A stretch of DNA of 64,000 bases from an uncultured Lachnospiraceae bacterium (GTDB lineage: Bacteria > Bacillota > Clostridia > Lachnospirales > Lachnospiraceae): positions 62,001-126,000 of the forward strand of contig CAMWBY010000005.1 in assembly GCA_947172645.1 (NCBI GenBank), in the 5' to 3' direction. Positions 1 through 8,323 of this stretch are shown here, in pieces (the first letter of the stretch is position 1; every line of letters starts with the position of its first letter). The notes beneath the pieces were generated by a model that had not been told where the DNA came from, did no database searches, and saw only the letters and a list, made by a program, of their open reading frames with translations. A program made the translations under genes and the position numbers.

Positions 1-92
1 CGTGTGCTCTTTTCTCCTGACATATCCGCTTGCCAGGTTATCCGCGAGACGTCCGGCGGCGGACTGAGCTGACGGCGTTTCATTATACTTAA

Positions 93-395
93 GATTAGGG
101 TGCCAAAAGGTGCTGTCATAAAAATTAACTGGCAGATTGCACAAAATGTCCACGAAGCTGTCTTTCGCAGGAATATGAGGTTTTCTTAATATTCCGTTCA
201 GCATCTAGCAATTTTGGGGTATGGATGCCCCAAAAAGCCCTCTCTGAGCCCGGATGGCGAATAGAGGGCGGTTGCGTCCATTTCCATGGATTTCCCGGAA
301 TATTTTAGAAAATCCATATGACGGAGACAGACACGAGGGGACTTTGTGCAATTTGCCCTTACAATTTATATAGTACACCTTTTGGCACCCTAATC
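93..395. mobile_element. MITE-like element with perfect 20-bp terminal inverted repeats
   Basis: Bases 93-112 (GATTAGGGTGCCAAAAGGTG) are the exact reverse complement of 376-395. A second imperfect inverted block lies just inside (GGCAGATTGCACAAA on the left, complement of GGCAAATTGCACAAA on the right). Flanks TACTTAA (86-92) and TACTGAA (396-402) may be an imperfect 7-bp target duplication. No transposase-sized frame is present, so it looks non-autonomous. The 92 bases before it are too short to assign to a gene. Confidence 0.75.
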
Positions 396-415
396 TACTG
401 AATATACATATATAA

Positions 416-456
416 AAATCCCTGGAGGAATACCGTGGTATACGCTCCAGGGATTT
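416..456 (-). terminator. Terminator after the NhaC antiporter gene
   Basis: Perfect 12-bp inverted repeat AAATCCCTGGAG (416-427) / CTCCAGGGATTT (445-456), 15 bases after the stop of the minus-strand gene. Read on the minus strand the stem is followed by a T-rich stretch, as in rho-independent terminators. Confidence 0.75.
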
Positions 457-471
457 GTTGTTTGTTATCGG

Positions 472-2073
472 TTATTCTTTGTGCATATTCTTAATGACAG
501 CCAGTGTCAGCAGCAGAAGGACGACTCCTACAGGTAATGAAATCCAGGCGTTCTGCGCGAAACCGGCCACAATATATGTGACGAAGGAAATCGCCGCAAC
601 CACGATGACATAAGGAAGCTGTGTGGATACGTGGTTGACATGGTCGCACTGTGCGCCCGCGGAAGCCATGATTGTCGTGTCGGATATGGGAGAGCAATGG
701 TCGCCGCATACCGCGCCTGCCATACATGCAGAGATGGAGATAATCATAAGCTGCGGGTTGGAGTTCATAAATACATTTACCACGATTGGAATCAAAATTC
801 CGAAAGTGCCCCAGGACGTTCCTGTGGAGAACGCAAGGAAACATGCCACGAGGAAAATAATTGCAGGCAGGAAGTTCATCAGGGAGCCTGCACTCCTTTG
901 AACCGCGTCGGCAACGAAAATTGCCGCGCCCAGGGAATCGGTCATCGCCTTAAGCGTCCAGGCGAAGGTCAGGATTAAGATGGCCGGAACCATCGCTTTG
1001 AAGCCGTCAGGCAGACACTTCATACAGTCTGTAAAGCTTAAAACCCTGCGCAGCAGGTAAATAATTACGGTAAGTATCATCGCGCAGATGCTGCCAAGCG
1101 CCAGGCCGACAGATGCGTCGGAGTTGGAGAAAGCGGCCACGAAACCTGCCCCTTCAAAGAACCCTCCGGTATAAATCATTCCGATAACACAGCAAAGTAT
1201 CAATGTGAAAATAGGAATCAGAAGGTCAATTACCTTTCCTTTCGGGTTGATGGGCTCTTCTTCCTGGGCGGAAGCGGAATTTCCCGTGGAGAACAAATCG
1301 CCTTTCAGGGCGTTGTCTTCGTGCGTTTTCATCGGCCCGAAGTCCACCTTCATAAGCACCAGGGCAATCATCATAATAATGGTTAAAATAGCGTAGAAGT
1401 TATAAGGGATAGCACGGATAAAAATAGAGAATCCGTCCTCGCCTTCCACGAAACCGGATACGGCAGCAGCCCACGAAGAGATAGGGGCGATGATGCAGAC
1501 AGGCGCCGCGGTGGCGTCAATCAGGTATGCCAGTTTGGCCCGGGAGACTTTATGTTCGTCTGTGACAGGCTTCATAACGCTGCCTACGGTAAGACAGTTG
1601 AAATAATCGTCGATAAAAATCAGGACGCCGAGAGCGACGGTGGCAAGCTGCGCGCCGGCGCGGGTCTTGATTTTTTCTTTGGCGAAGTGGCCGAAAGCGG
1701 CGGAGCCGCCCGCGCGGTTCATCAGGCTGACCATGGCGCCAAGTATCACGAGGAATACCAGGATGCCGACATTGTAGCTGTCAGAAAGTACAGCCACGAA
1801 ACCGTCGCTGAAAATATGTGTCAGCGTCATCTCAAATGAGAAGCCGGAGAAGAACAGTCCGCCTACCAGTATACCGATAAACAGGGAACTGTAAACTTCT
1901 TTCGTAATTAACGCCAGTACAATGGCGACGATGGGCGGAATCAGAGCCCAGAAAGTAGCGTACATGGCCGGCGTATATTCTGCTTCGACTTCTGCGGCAA
2001 ACGCGGTCATCGGCAAAAGCGCCAGACATAGAATCAGGGCGGCAATTCCTTGCAGTAGTTTTTTCTTTTTCAT
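472..2073 (-). CDS. nhaC: NhaC-family Na+/H+ antiporter
   Basis: A 533-residue polytopic membrane protein. It begins with a signal-like hydrophobic segment (residues 6-26, ending AFA) and then alternates about a dozen hydrophobic helices with short loops. The segments VFLVILGAMVSLMNRAGG, FIDDYFNCLTVGSVMKPVTD and SAGAQCDHVNHVSTQLPY resemble the NhaC/tetracycline-efflux-like antiporter family, whose members exchange Na+ for H+ or a related organic pair across the cytoplasmic membrane. The substrate cannot be read from sequence; malate/lactate-type exchange is possible. The start has an AGGGAGT ribosome site 8 bases upstream. It is a single-gene unit divergent from the response-regulator gene at 2296 and ends at its own terminator. 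Confidence 0.85.
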   Translation of the reverse strand: MKKKKLLQGIAALILCLALLPMTAFAAEVEAEYTPAMYATFWALIPPIVAIVLALITKEVYSSLFIGILVGGLFFSGFSFEMTLTHIFSDGFVAVLSDSYNVGILVFLVILGAMVSLMNRAGGSAAFGHFAKEKIKTRAGAQLATVALGVLIFIDDYFNCLTVGSVMKPVTDEHKVSRAKLAYLIDATAAPVCIIAPISSWAAAVSGFVEGEDGFSIFIRAIPYNFYAILTIIMMIALVLMKVDFGPMKTHEDNALKGDLFSTGNSASAQEEEPINPKGKVIDLLIPIFTLILCCVIGMIYTGGFFEGAGFVAAFSNSDASVGLALGSICAMILTVIIYLLRRVLSFTDCMKCLPDGFKAMVPAILILTFAWTLKAMTDSLGAAIFVADAVQRSAGSLMNFLPAIIFLVACFLAFSTGTSWGTFGILIPIVVNVFMNSNPQLMIISISACMAGAVCGDHCSPISDTTIMASAGAQCDHVNHVSTQLPYVIVVAAISFVTYIVAGFAQNAWISLPVGVVLLLLTLAVIKNMHKE

Positions 2074-2237
2074 TTTTCTTACTCCCTTTTCTATAGTTTT
2101 CCTATCCTTCTTGGAAGCAGCGCAGATACAATTATGCAGGAATGTAGCGCCGCTGCCGAAGTTAGTATACCACCGGGACTTATATTAAACAAGAAAAATA
2201 TAGAAAAAACGGGTATCATGCGGATAGAAGAGAGCAT

Positions 2238-2267
2238 TTGACAAAATGTATCCTTTGGAAGTACACT
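2238..2267 (+). promoter_or_regulatory. Promoter of the REC-synthetase fusion gene
   Basis: TTGACA (2238-2243), 18-base spacer, TACACT (2262-2267), about 28 bases before the start codon at 2296. A good sigma-A-like match. Confidence 0.6.
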
Positions 2268-2295
2268 GTATGTAAAAAGGGGAATTAGAATTAAT

Positions 2296-3351
2296 ATGCA
2301 AAGGATACTTGTGGTGGACGACGCGGAAATTAACCGCGAGCTGCTGCGCAATATATTGGAAGATGAATACGAGGTTGACTTGGCGGCGGATGGGGAAGAG
2401 GCCGTCGGGAAGCTGAAAGAACACCAGAACCGGACGGCGGCGGTCCTGCTTGACCTGCATATGCCGAAGATGGATGGATTTGCCGTGATTTCCAGGTTAA
2501 AAGAAAAGGGATGGCTGCGCCGGATTCCTGTGCTTGTTATCAGCAGTGAAGATGCTGCGGAGATTGAGACGAGATGTCTTGCGATGGGGGTTTCGGATTT
2601 CATCCATAAACCTTTCGAGGCTTCCATTGTGAAAAACCGCGTGAAGAATACAGCGGAGCTGTTTGCCTGCAAGAATCAGTTGGAACAGAAAGTGGAGGAG
2701 CAGCACAGGATTATTGAGATGCAGGCGGAGAAACTGCGGGAGTCGGAGCCTTTTAACAGGCTGATGATGGAGTACCGTTCCGCCATCATGGAGGTGGAGA
2801 CGAGACTCAAGGTGTTAAACGGGGAGTTTTCCCAGATGTATAAGAGGAATCCTTTTGAATCCATCAAGAGCAGGTTGAAGACACCCACCAGCATTTATGA
2901 AAAACTGGCGCGCAAAGGATATCCGGTGACGGTGGAGAGCATCAGGGAACATTTGTCGGATGTGGCGGGGCTGCGGGTTATCTGCTCTTTTCCGGATGAC
3001 ATTTACCGCCTGGCGGATTTTTTGACGAAGCAGGATGATTTTATTTTGCTGCGGCAAAAGGACTATATCAAGAAGCCGAAACCTAACGGTTACCGGAGTC
3101 TGCATCTGATACTCAGCGTGCCGATTTTTCTTTCCAATGAGAAGAAATACATTAAGACAGAGGTACAGTTCCGCACCATTGCCATGGATTTCTGGGCGAG
3201 CCTGGAACACAAATTAAGGTATAAGAAAGATGTTGCCAATACGGTGGAAATCGAAGAGCAATTAAGGGCATGCGCAGATTCAATAGAGATGCTCGATTAC
3301 CAGATGCAGGATATACGCAACAAGATTGACTTGTCCGATACAGCGGTTTAA
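2296..3351 (+). CDS. Response regulator receiver fused to a RelA/SpoT-type (p)ppGpp synthetase domain
   Basis: 351 residues in three parts. Residues 3-118 are a receiver domain with the acidic pair D8/D9, phosphoacceptor D53 (LLDLHMP) and conserved K105. Residues 126-150 look like a coiled-coil linker. Residues about 155-335 match small alarmone synthetases: SRLKTPTSIYEK (R193, K195, K203 for ATP), SDVAGLRVICSF (D222), DYIKKPKPNGYRSLHL for GTP binding, and EVQFRTIAMDFW with the catalytic Glu. No HD hydrolase domain is present, so synthesis of ppGpp/pppGpp without breakdown is expected. I infer that phosphorylation of D53 tunes synthesis. No kinase is adjacent; orphan hybrid kinases at 23040 and 58385 are possible partners. 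Confidence 0.88.
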   Translation: MQRILVVDDAEINRELLRNILEDEYEVDLAADGEEAVGKLKEHQNRTAAVLLDLHMPKMDGFAVISRLKEKGWLRRIPVLVISSEDAAEIETRCLAMGVSDFIHKPFEASIVKNRVKNTAELFACKNQLEQKVEEQHRIIEMQAEKLRESEPFNRLMMEYRSAIMEVETRLKVLNGEFSQMYKRNPFESIKSRLKTPTSIYEKLARKGYPVTVESIREHLSDVAGLRVICSFPDDIYRLADFLTKQDDFILLRQKDYIKKPKPNGYRSLHLILSVPIFLSNEKKYIKTEVQFRTIAMDFWASLEHKLRYKKDVANTVEIEEQLRACADSIEMLDYQMQDIRNKIDLSDTAV

Positions 3352-3403
3352 GGGGTGCCGGAAGGCGGTTTGGGCCGGCTTGGGATGCAGAAGGGAGGTA
3401 CAA

Positions 3404-4129
3404 ATGTACAGTTATGATAAGACAGGTAAGAAATCCCTGGGAGCCCGCACCGAGGATGAATTGATGAAATACATCCTCCAGGAGCCGGTGGAGCCGGGAC
3501 AGAAGATTCCCAATGAATATGAGTTGGCTGAGAAGTTCGGCGTAGGGAGAAGCACTGTCAGGGAAGCGGTAAAAGGGTTGGTATCCAGAGGGATACTGGA
3601 AGTGCGCAGGGGCTCCGGAACCTATGTGATTAATACCAACTCCGTGGATGATGACCCGCTGGGACTCAGTAAGATTGATGATAAGTATAAACTGGCCCTT
3701 GACCTGTTCGAGGTGCGTCTTATGATTGAACCTGAGATTGCAGCCCTGGCATGTAAGAATGCGTCCGAAGAAGAGTTAAAAAGGCTTAAGCGGCTGTGCG
3801 ATGAGACAGAGCAGCTCTACCGGGGCGGGCGCAACCATATCAGCAAGGATATTGAATTTCATACCTGCATAGCAAGGTGCAGCAAGAATCAGGTAGTCGA
3901 AGCTTTGATTCCGATTATCAATACGGCGGTCTATACGTTCGCAAATCTGACGAACCGGCTATTGAAGGAAGAGACATTGGAAACGCACCGGGCTGTTACG
4001 GATGCGGTACTCAAACGGGATTCTGTCGGGGCAAGGTGCGCGATGATGATGCACCTGACTTATAATCGTCAGACGATTATGAAGCTTCTGGAAGAGCGGG
4101 ACGGTAAAAAGGGCAGACAGAAGCAGTGA
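3404..4129 (+). CDS. GntR/FadR-family transcriptional regulator
   Basis: 241 residues. The N-terminal winged helix (about 5-75) has the GntR pattern KIPNEYELAEKFGVGRSTVREAVKGLVSRGILEVRRGSGTYV. The C-terminal helical FCD effector domain follows (about 95-230), with D-x4-R-type (DLFEVRLMIEPE) and H-containing helices (EFHTCIARCSKN; LETHRAVTDAV) as in FadR-type metal/ligand-binding regulators. I chose the ATG at 3404 because GGGAGG lies 5 bases upstream; an earlier in-frame ATG at 3326 overlaps the preceding gene. It precedes the sugar-acid operon and probably represses it, with an aldonate or KDG as inducer. Confidence 0.88.
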   Translation: MYSYDKTGKKSLGARTEDELMKYILQEPVEPGQKIPNEYELAEKFGVGRSTVREAVKGLVSRGILEVRRGSGTYVINTNSVDDDPLGLSKIDDKYKLALDLFEVRLMIEPEIAALACKNASEEELKRLKRLCDETEQLYRGGRNHISKDIEFHTCIARCSKNQVVEALIPIINTAVYTFANLTNRLLKEETLETHRAVTDAVLKRDSVGARCAMMMHLTYNRQTIMKLLEERDGKKGRQKQ

Positions 4130-4204
4130 AGACAATATACGTCAGATGATTTAGACCACTTGCAGACGTCTTATGAAATACTGTAGGCAAAATATACAAA
4201 AGAA

Positions 4205-4239
4205 GAGGATAATTCCATTGTGAATGTCCTCATTTTTTT
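4205..4239 (+). terminator. Terminator after the GntR gene
   Basis: GAGGA...TCCTC hairpin (4205-4231) with an inner AATTC/GAAT stem, followed by seven T residues (4233-4239). It separates the regulator from the sugar-acid operon. Confidence 0.7.
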
Positions 4240-4263
4240 ATGCAAAAAATAGAATAGGAATTA

Positions 4264-4332
4264 AATACATCAGATGTATTGAAGGAAAAATAGGCAAATC
4301 GTATAATAACCATACAAGAACATAAGACGTCT
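4264..4332 (+). promoter_or_regulatory. Promoter and operator region of the sugar-acid operon
   Basis: A promoter TTGAAG (4279-4284), 17-base spacer, TATAAT (4302-4307). A 17-bp palindrome AATACATCAGATGTATT (4264-4280) overlaps the -35 box. AGACGTCT, itself palindromic, occurs at 4325-4332 just after the expected transcription start and again at 4164-4171, so it brackets the promoter. Such sites fit repression by the FadR-type protein encoded at 3404; this is inference. Confidence 0.6.
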
Positions 4333-4365
4333 GATGTTATAAAAGAAAATAGGAGGTATCAAACA

Positions 4366-5724
4366 ATGGCAGGTGAGGCAATGGCGTTAAATCCGACCAG
4401 GCTGGTAATTGCGGCAATCGTTGGCCTGGCGGTATTACTTTTACTGATTATTAAATTTAAGGTGCAGGCGATGATTGCCATTTTAGTGGGGGCGATTGTG
4501 ATTGGCCTGGGGGCCGGGATGCCCTTTGAGAGTATTGTGACGGCGGTGAACGACGGGATAGGAAACACGCTGAAGGGGATTGCGTTGTTGGTGGGGCTTG
4601 GCTCTATGTTCGGAGCCATCCTGGAGGCTTCCGGCGGGGCGCAGACCCTGGCCGTGAGCATGGTGAAATGGTTCGGAGATAAGAAAGCGGCCTGGGCGCT
4701 TGGCATTACAGGCCTGGTTATCGCGATGCCGGTATTTTTCGACGCAGGACTTATTATCCTGATTCCTCTTGCGTTCTCGCTGGCAAAGCGGACGAAGCGT
4801 TCTTCTTTGTTCTATGCGATTCCGCTTTTGGCAGGGCTTGCAGTCGGACATGCCTTTATACCGCCCACACCGGGGCCGGTTCTTGTAGCGACGATGCTTA
4901 ATGTTGAGCTTGGATGGGTTATCATGGTTGGTATTTTGTGCGGTGTGTTCTCTATGATTGTGGCGGGGCCTGTATGGGGTTCTGTCTGCGGGAATAAGTA
5001 CATGGTTCCCGTACCGGAACATGTGGCGAACCAGGAAGACTTTGACGAGTCGAAATTACCGGGTTTCTGGACGATTGTTGGGATTATCCTGATTCCGCTT
5101 GTGCTGATTATCCTGGACTCCGTGGCGGGTGTTGTCCCGGCACTAGGCGGCCTGGCGCCGATTTTCGGTTTCCTTGGAGAGCCCTTTGTGGCATTGTTGA
5201 TTGCAACGATAGCCGCGATGTTGATTCTTGGCCTGCGGCATGGTTATAATATGGAAGAACTGGAAAAAATTATGACCAAGTCCCTGGAGCCTACGGGATT
5301 GATTCTTCTTGTGACGGCATGCGGCGGCGTTCTGCGGTATATGCTCCAGTATTCCGGGCTTGGAGACCTGATTGGCAATGCGGTGGCTTCAGCGAATTTG
5401 CCGATTGTGGCGGTTGCGTTTGTGGTGGCGGCCCTGGTCAGGATTTGCGTGGGTTCCGCCACGGTTGCCATGACGATGGCGGCCGGGATTATCGCGGCGA
5501 TGCCGGGGATAGCAGATTTGTCCCCGCTGTATTTGGCCTGCACGACGGCGGCGGTTGCAGGCGGTGCGACCGTGTGTTCCCATTTCAATGATTCGGGCTT
5601 CTGGTTGGTGAAATCGCTTGTGGGGATGGATGAGAAGACGACGTTGAAGACCTGGACGGTTATGGAGACGCTTGTGGGCGGAACCGGATTTGTTGTGGCG
5701 CTTATCATTTCGTTCTTTGCATGA
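4366..5724 (+). CDS. gntP: GntP-family gluconate/aldonate permease
   Basis: 452 residues with about 12-14 hydrophobic helices throughout. Family segments include GLGSMFGAILEASGGAQTLA, MPVFFDAGLIILIPLAF, GHAFIPPTPGPVLVATMLNV and VCSHFNDSGFWLVKSLVGM, all characteristic of GntP/GntT proton symporters. The ribosome site AGGAGG lies 8 bases before the ATG. It is first in an operon with a dehydratase, KDPG aldolase and KDG kinase, so it probably imports gluconate or a related hexonate. The exact sugar acid cannot be fixed from sequence. Confidence 0.9.
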   Translation: MAGEAMALNPTRLVIAAIVGLAVLLLLIIKFKVQAMIAILVGAIVIGLGAGMPFESIVTAVNDGIGNTLKGIALLVGLGSMFGAILEASGGAQTLAVSMVKWFGDKKAAWALGITGLVIAMPVFFDAGLIILIPLAFSLAKRTKRSSLFYAIPLLAGLAVGHAFIPPTPGPVLVATMLNVELGWVIMVGILCGVFSMIVAGPVWGSVCGNKYMVPVPEHVANQEDFDESKLPGFWTIVGIILIPLVLIILDSVAGVVPALGGLAPIFGFLGEPFVALLIATIAAMLILGLRHGYNMEELEKIMTKSLEPTGLILLVTACGGVLRYMLQYSGLGDLIGNAVASANLPIVAVAFVVAALVRICVGSATVAMTMAAGIIAAMPGIADLSPLYLACTTAAVAGGATVCSHFNDSGFWLVKSLVGMDEKTTLKTWTVMETLVGGTGFVVALIISFFA

Positions 5725-5774
5725 TAAGTTTCGCAATTATCTAAAAGAGAGCAATGGAGAAAGGAGAACAAGAC

Positions 5775-7520
5775 ATGGAATTGAGGAGTCAACAGATGCG
5801 GAAGGCGGCGCCGGAACTGGACCCGCTCAGAATCGGAACAGGGTGGAAGCCGGAGGATTTGTCCAAACCGCAGGTTATGATTGAAAGCACATATGGCGAC
5901 AGCCACCCGGGCAGCGGACACTTGAATATTTTGGTGGAGGAAGTGCGGAAAGGAATTGAAGAGGCAGGCGGGTTCGGGGCGCGCTATTACTGCACGGATA
6001 TCTGCGACGGTGAAAGCCAGGGAACGGACGGAATCAATTACAGCCTGGCAAGCCGTGAGATGATAGCCAATATGATTGAAATACATGAAAGCGCCACGCC
6101 TTTTGACGCAGGCGTATATCTGGCAAGCTGCGATAAAGGGATGCCGGGTAATCTGATGGGACTTGCCAGGGTGGATATTCCCGCCATTGTAGTGCCGGGC
6201 GGCGCCATGAACGCCGGGCCGGAGATGCTTACTTTAGAGCAGCTTGGCATGTACAGCGCCAAGTATGAGCGCGGCGAGATTGACGAGGAAAAATTAAATT
6301 GGGCGAAGTGCAACGCCTGTCCCGGCTGCGGAGCCTGCTCTTTTATCGGTACGGCATCCACCATGCAGATTATGGCGGAGGCTCTTGGGCTTACCCTTCC
6401 CGGAAGCGCCCTGATGCCTGCCACAAGCCCGGATTTGCTTACCTTCGCGAGACAGGCGGGGGCCCAGGCGGTGAAGCTTGCCTCTATGCCGGATATGTGT
6501 CCAAGCAAAATTGTCACGATGGACAGTTTCGAGAATGCAATCCTGGTACATGCGGCTGTCTCGGGGAGTACCAACTGCCTGTTGCATATCCCGGCGATTG
6601 CCCATGAATTTGGGATAGAGGTTACGGGAGACACATTCGACAGGCTGCACAGGAACGCCAGGTATCTTCTTGACGTCAGACCCGCCGGGCGGTGGCCTGC
6701 GGAGTGTTTCTATTATGCAGGCGGGGTGCCGGCGATAATGGAAGAAATCCGCGAGCATCTGCACCTGGATGCAATGACGGTGACGGGCAAGACGCTTGGG
6801 GAGAATCTGGACGAGCTAAAGCAGAACGGATTTTATGAAAGATGTGAGAAATGGCTGCAGGAATTTAACGGACGTTACAATGTGTCTCTGAAAAAAGAGG
6901 ATATTATCCGGCCTTATGAGAATGCAATCGGAACGGACGGCAGCATTGCCATTTTAAGGGGGAACCTGGCGCCGGAAGGGGCGGTTATCAAGCACACGGC
7001 ATGTCCGAAAGAAATGTTCAAGGCAGTGCTGCGGGCGAGGCCCTTCGACAGCGAGGAGGAATGCCTGGAAGCGGTCTTAAAACACAAAGTCCAAAAAGGC
7101 GACGCCGTGTTTATCCGCTACGAGGGCCCGAAGGGCAGCGGGATGCCGGAGATGTTCTACACATCGGAGGCAATCAGCAGCGACAAAGAGCTTGGGAAAA
7201 GCATTGCGCTGATTACCGACGGACGGTTTTCCGGCGCGTCCACAGGCCCGGTAATCGGGCATTGCAGCCCGGAAGCGGTTGACTGTGGGCCGATTGCCCT
7301 TGTGGAAGAGGGGGACCTCATTGAGATAGACGTGCAGGAGCGGAAGCTGAACATCATCGGGATTGCGGGGGAACGTAAGACCATGGAGGAAGTGGAGGCG
7401 GTTCTTAAGGAGCGGCGAAAGGCTTGGAAGCCTCGTAAACCGAAATATAAAAACGGCGTCCTGCGCCTGTTCAGCGAACATGCGGCAAGCCCGATGAAGG
7501 GCGCTTATCTGGAATATTGA
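5775..7520 (+). CDS. IlvD/Edd-family aldonate dehydratase (probable gluconate-type)
   Basis: 581 residues. Conserved family segments are STYGDSHPGSGHLN, CDGESQGTDG, ASCDKGMPGNLMG, NACPGCGACSFIGTASTMQ and ITDGRFSGASTGPVIGH; the cysteines in CDK and CPGCGAC fit the iron-sulfur ligands of this family. Homologues include dihydroxy-acid dehydratase (IlvD), phosphogluconate dehydratase (Edd) and sugar-acid dehydratases. Neighbours argue for a sugar-acid dehydratase giving 2-keto-3-deoxy-aldonate rather than branched-chain amino-acid synthesis. The ATG at 5775 has AAGGAG 8 bases upstream; an in-frame ATG at 5754 has a weaker site. KDG kinase in the operon suggests that the unphosphorylated acid is the substrate. 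Confidence 0.85.
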   Translation: MELRSQQMRKAAPELDPLRIGTGWKPEDLSKPQVMIESTYGDSHPGSGHLNILVEEVRKGIEEAGGFGARYYCTDICDGESQGTDGINYSLASREMIANMIEIHESATPFDAGVYLASCDKGMPGNLMGLARVDIPAIVVPGGAMNAGPEMLTLEQLGMYSAKYERGEIDEEKLNWAKCNACPGCGACSFIGTASTMQIMAEALGLTLPGSALMPATSPDLLTFARQAGAQAVKLASMPDMCPSKIVTMDSFENAILVHAAVSGSTNCLLHIPAIAHEFGIEVTGDTFDRLHRNARYLLDVRPAGRWPAECFYYAGGVPAIMEEIREHLHLDAMTVTGKTLGENLDELKQNGFYERCEKWLQEFNGRYNVSLKKEDIIRPYENAIGTDGSIAILRGNLAPEGAVIKHTACPKEMFKAVLRARPFDSEEECLEAVLKHKVQKGDAVFIRYEGPKGSGMPEMFYTSEAISSDKELGKSIALITDGRFSGASTGPVIGHCSPEAVDCGPIALVEEGDLIEIDVQERKLNIIGIAGERKTMEEVEAVLKERRKAWKPRKPKYKNGVLRLFSEHAASPMKGAYLEY

Positions 7521-7579
7521 CTTCCGTGGACAGACAGAGAGCAACTGATTATGGATAAGAAGGGAATGCGGGAAATAAA

Positions 7580-8221
7580 ATGAAGACAATAGAAGAACAA
7601 TTTTACGAATATGCGGTGGTGCCGGTAGTGGTGCTTGAGAGGGCGGAGGATGCGCTTCCTTTAGCGGAGGCTTTGGTAAAGGGCGGGCTTCCCTGCGCGG
7701 AGGTGACGCTCCGCACAGAGGCGGCGGAGGAATCCATCCGGCTGATGGCTGAGAAATACCCTGATATGCTTGTGGGGGCGGGAACCGTATTGACCATAGG
7801 ACAGGTGGAGCGGGCCGTTGCGGCAGGAGCGAAATTTATTGTAAGCCCAGGCTTCGACCCGGAGATTGTAGATTACTGCCTGGAAAAGAAAATCCCTGTT
7901 TTTCCGGGATGCGTCACCCCCTCCGAGGTGGCCCAGGCGGCGAAAAGGGGCATGAAAGTGGTGAAGTTTTTCCCTGCGGAACAGGCAGGCGGCATTGCCA
8001 TGGTTAAGGCGATGGCGGCGCCCTATACGATGATGAAATTTATGCCTACGGGCGGAATCAGTGCGAAAAACCTGAAGGACTATCTTGGGTTTGACAAGAT
8101 TCTGTGCTGCGGCGGAAGCTGGATGGTGAAGGGCGACCTTATCCGTCAAGGTGAGTTTGACAGAATATGTGAATTGACGAGAGAGGCCGTTGAGCTTGCG
8201 GCCTCCATACGTGGGAATTAA
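7580..8221 (+). CDS. eda: KDPG/KHG aldolase
   Basis: 213 residues, the normal size for the class I aldolase that splits 2-keto-3-deoxy-6-phosphogluconate into pyruvate and glyceraldehyde 3-phosphate. Family motifs seen are EVTLRT (catalytic Glu), GAGTVLT, SPGFDPE, PGCVTPSE, VKFFPAE (Schiff-base Lys), FMPTGGIS and CCGGSWM. It sits 59 bases after the dehydratase gene and before the KDG kinase, so the three enzymes complete a semi-phosphorylative Entner-Doudoroff branch. Confidence 0.93.
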   Translation: MKTIEEQFYEYAVVPVVVLERAEDALPLAEALVKGGLPCAEVTLRTEAAEESIRLMAEKYPDMLVGAGTVLTIGQVERAVAAGAKFIVSPGFDPEIVDYCLEKKIPVFPGCVTPSEVAQAAKRGMKVVKFFPAEQAGGIAMVKAMAAPYTMMKFMPTGGISAKNLKDYLGFDKILCCGGSWMVKGDLIRQGEFDRICELTREAVELAASIRGN

Positions 8222-8323
8222 GGCGTAGAGCAGCCTTTTGACCCACGAATCCTATAAACAAATTGATTCCTGCGCCGGCATGGTGGATTATCCGGCGCAG
8301 GTCGGAAAGGAACAGGGAAAGAT

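Noticed and set aside
1-92. Open frames on both strands running off the left window edge
   Set aside because: Short (under 31 codons), present in more than one frame, and the sequence beyond the edge is not visible; no product can be assigned.
5244-6086. 280-codon minus-strand frame across gntP and the dehydratase gene
   Set aside because: It runs antisense through two clear genes with conserved motifs and has no recognisable family.
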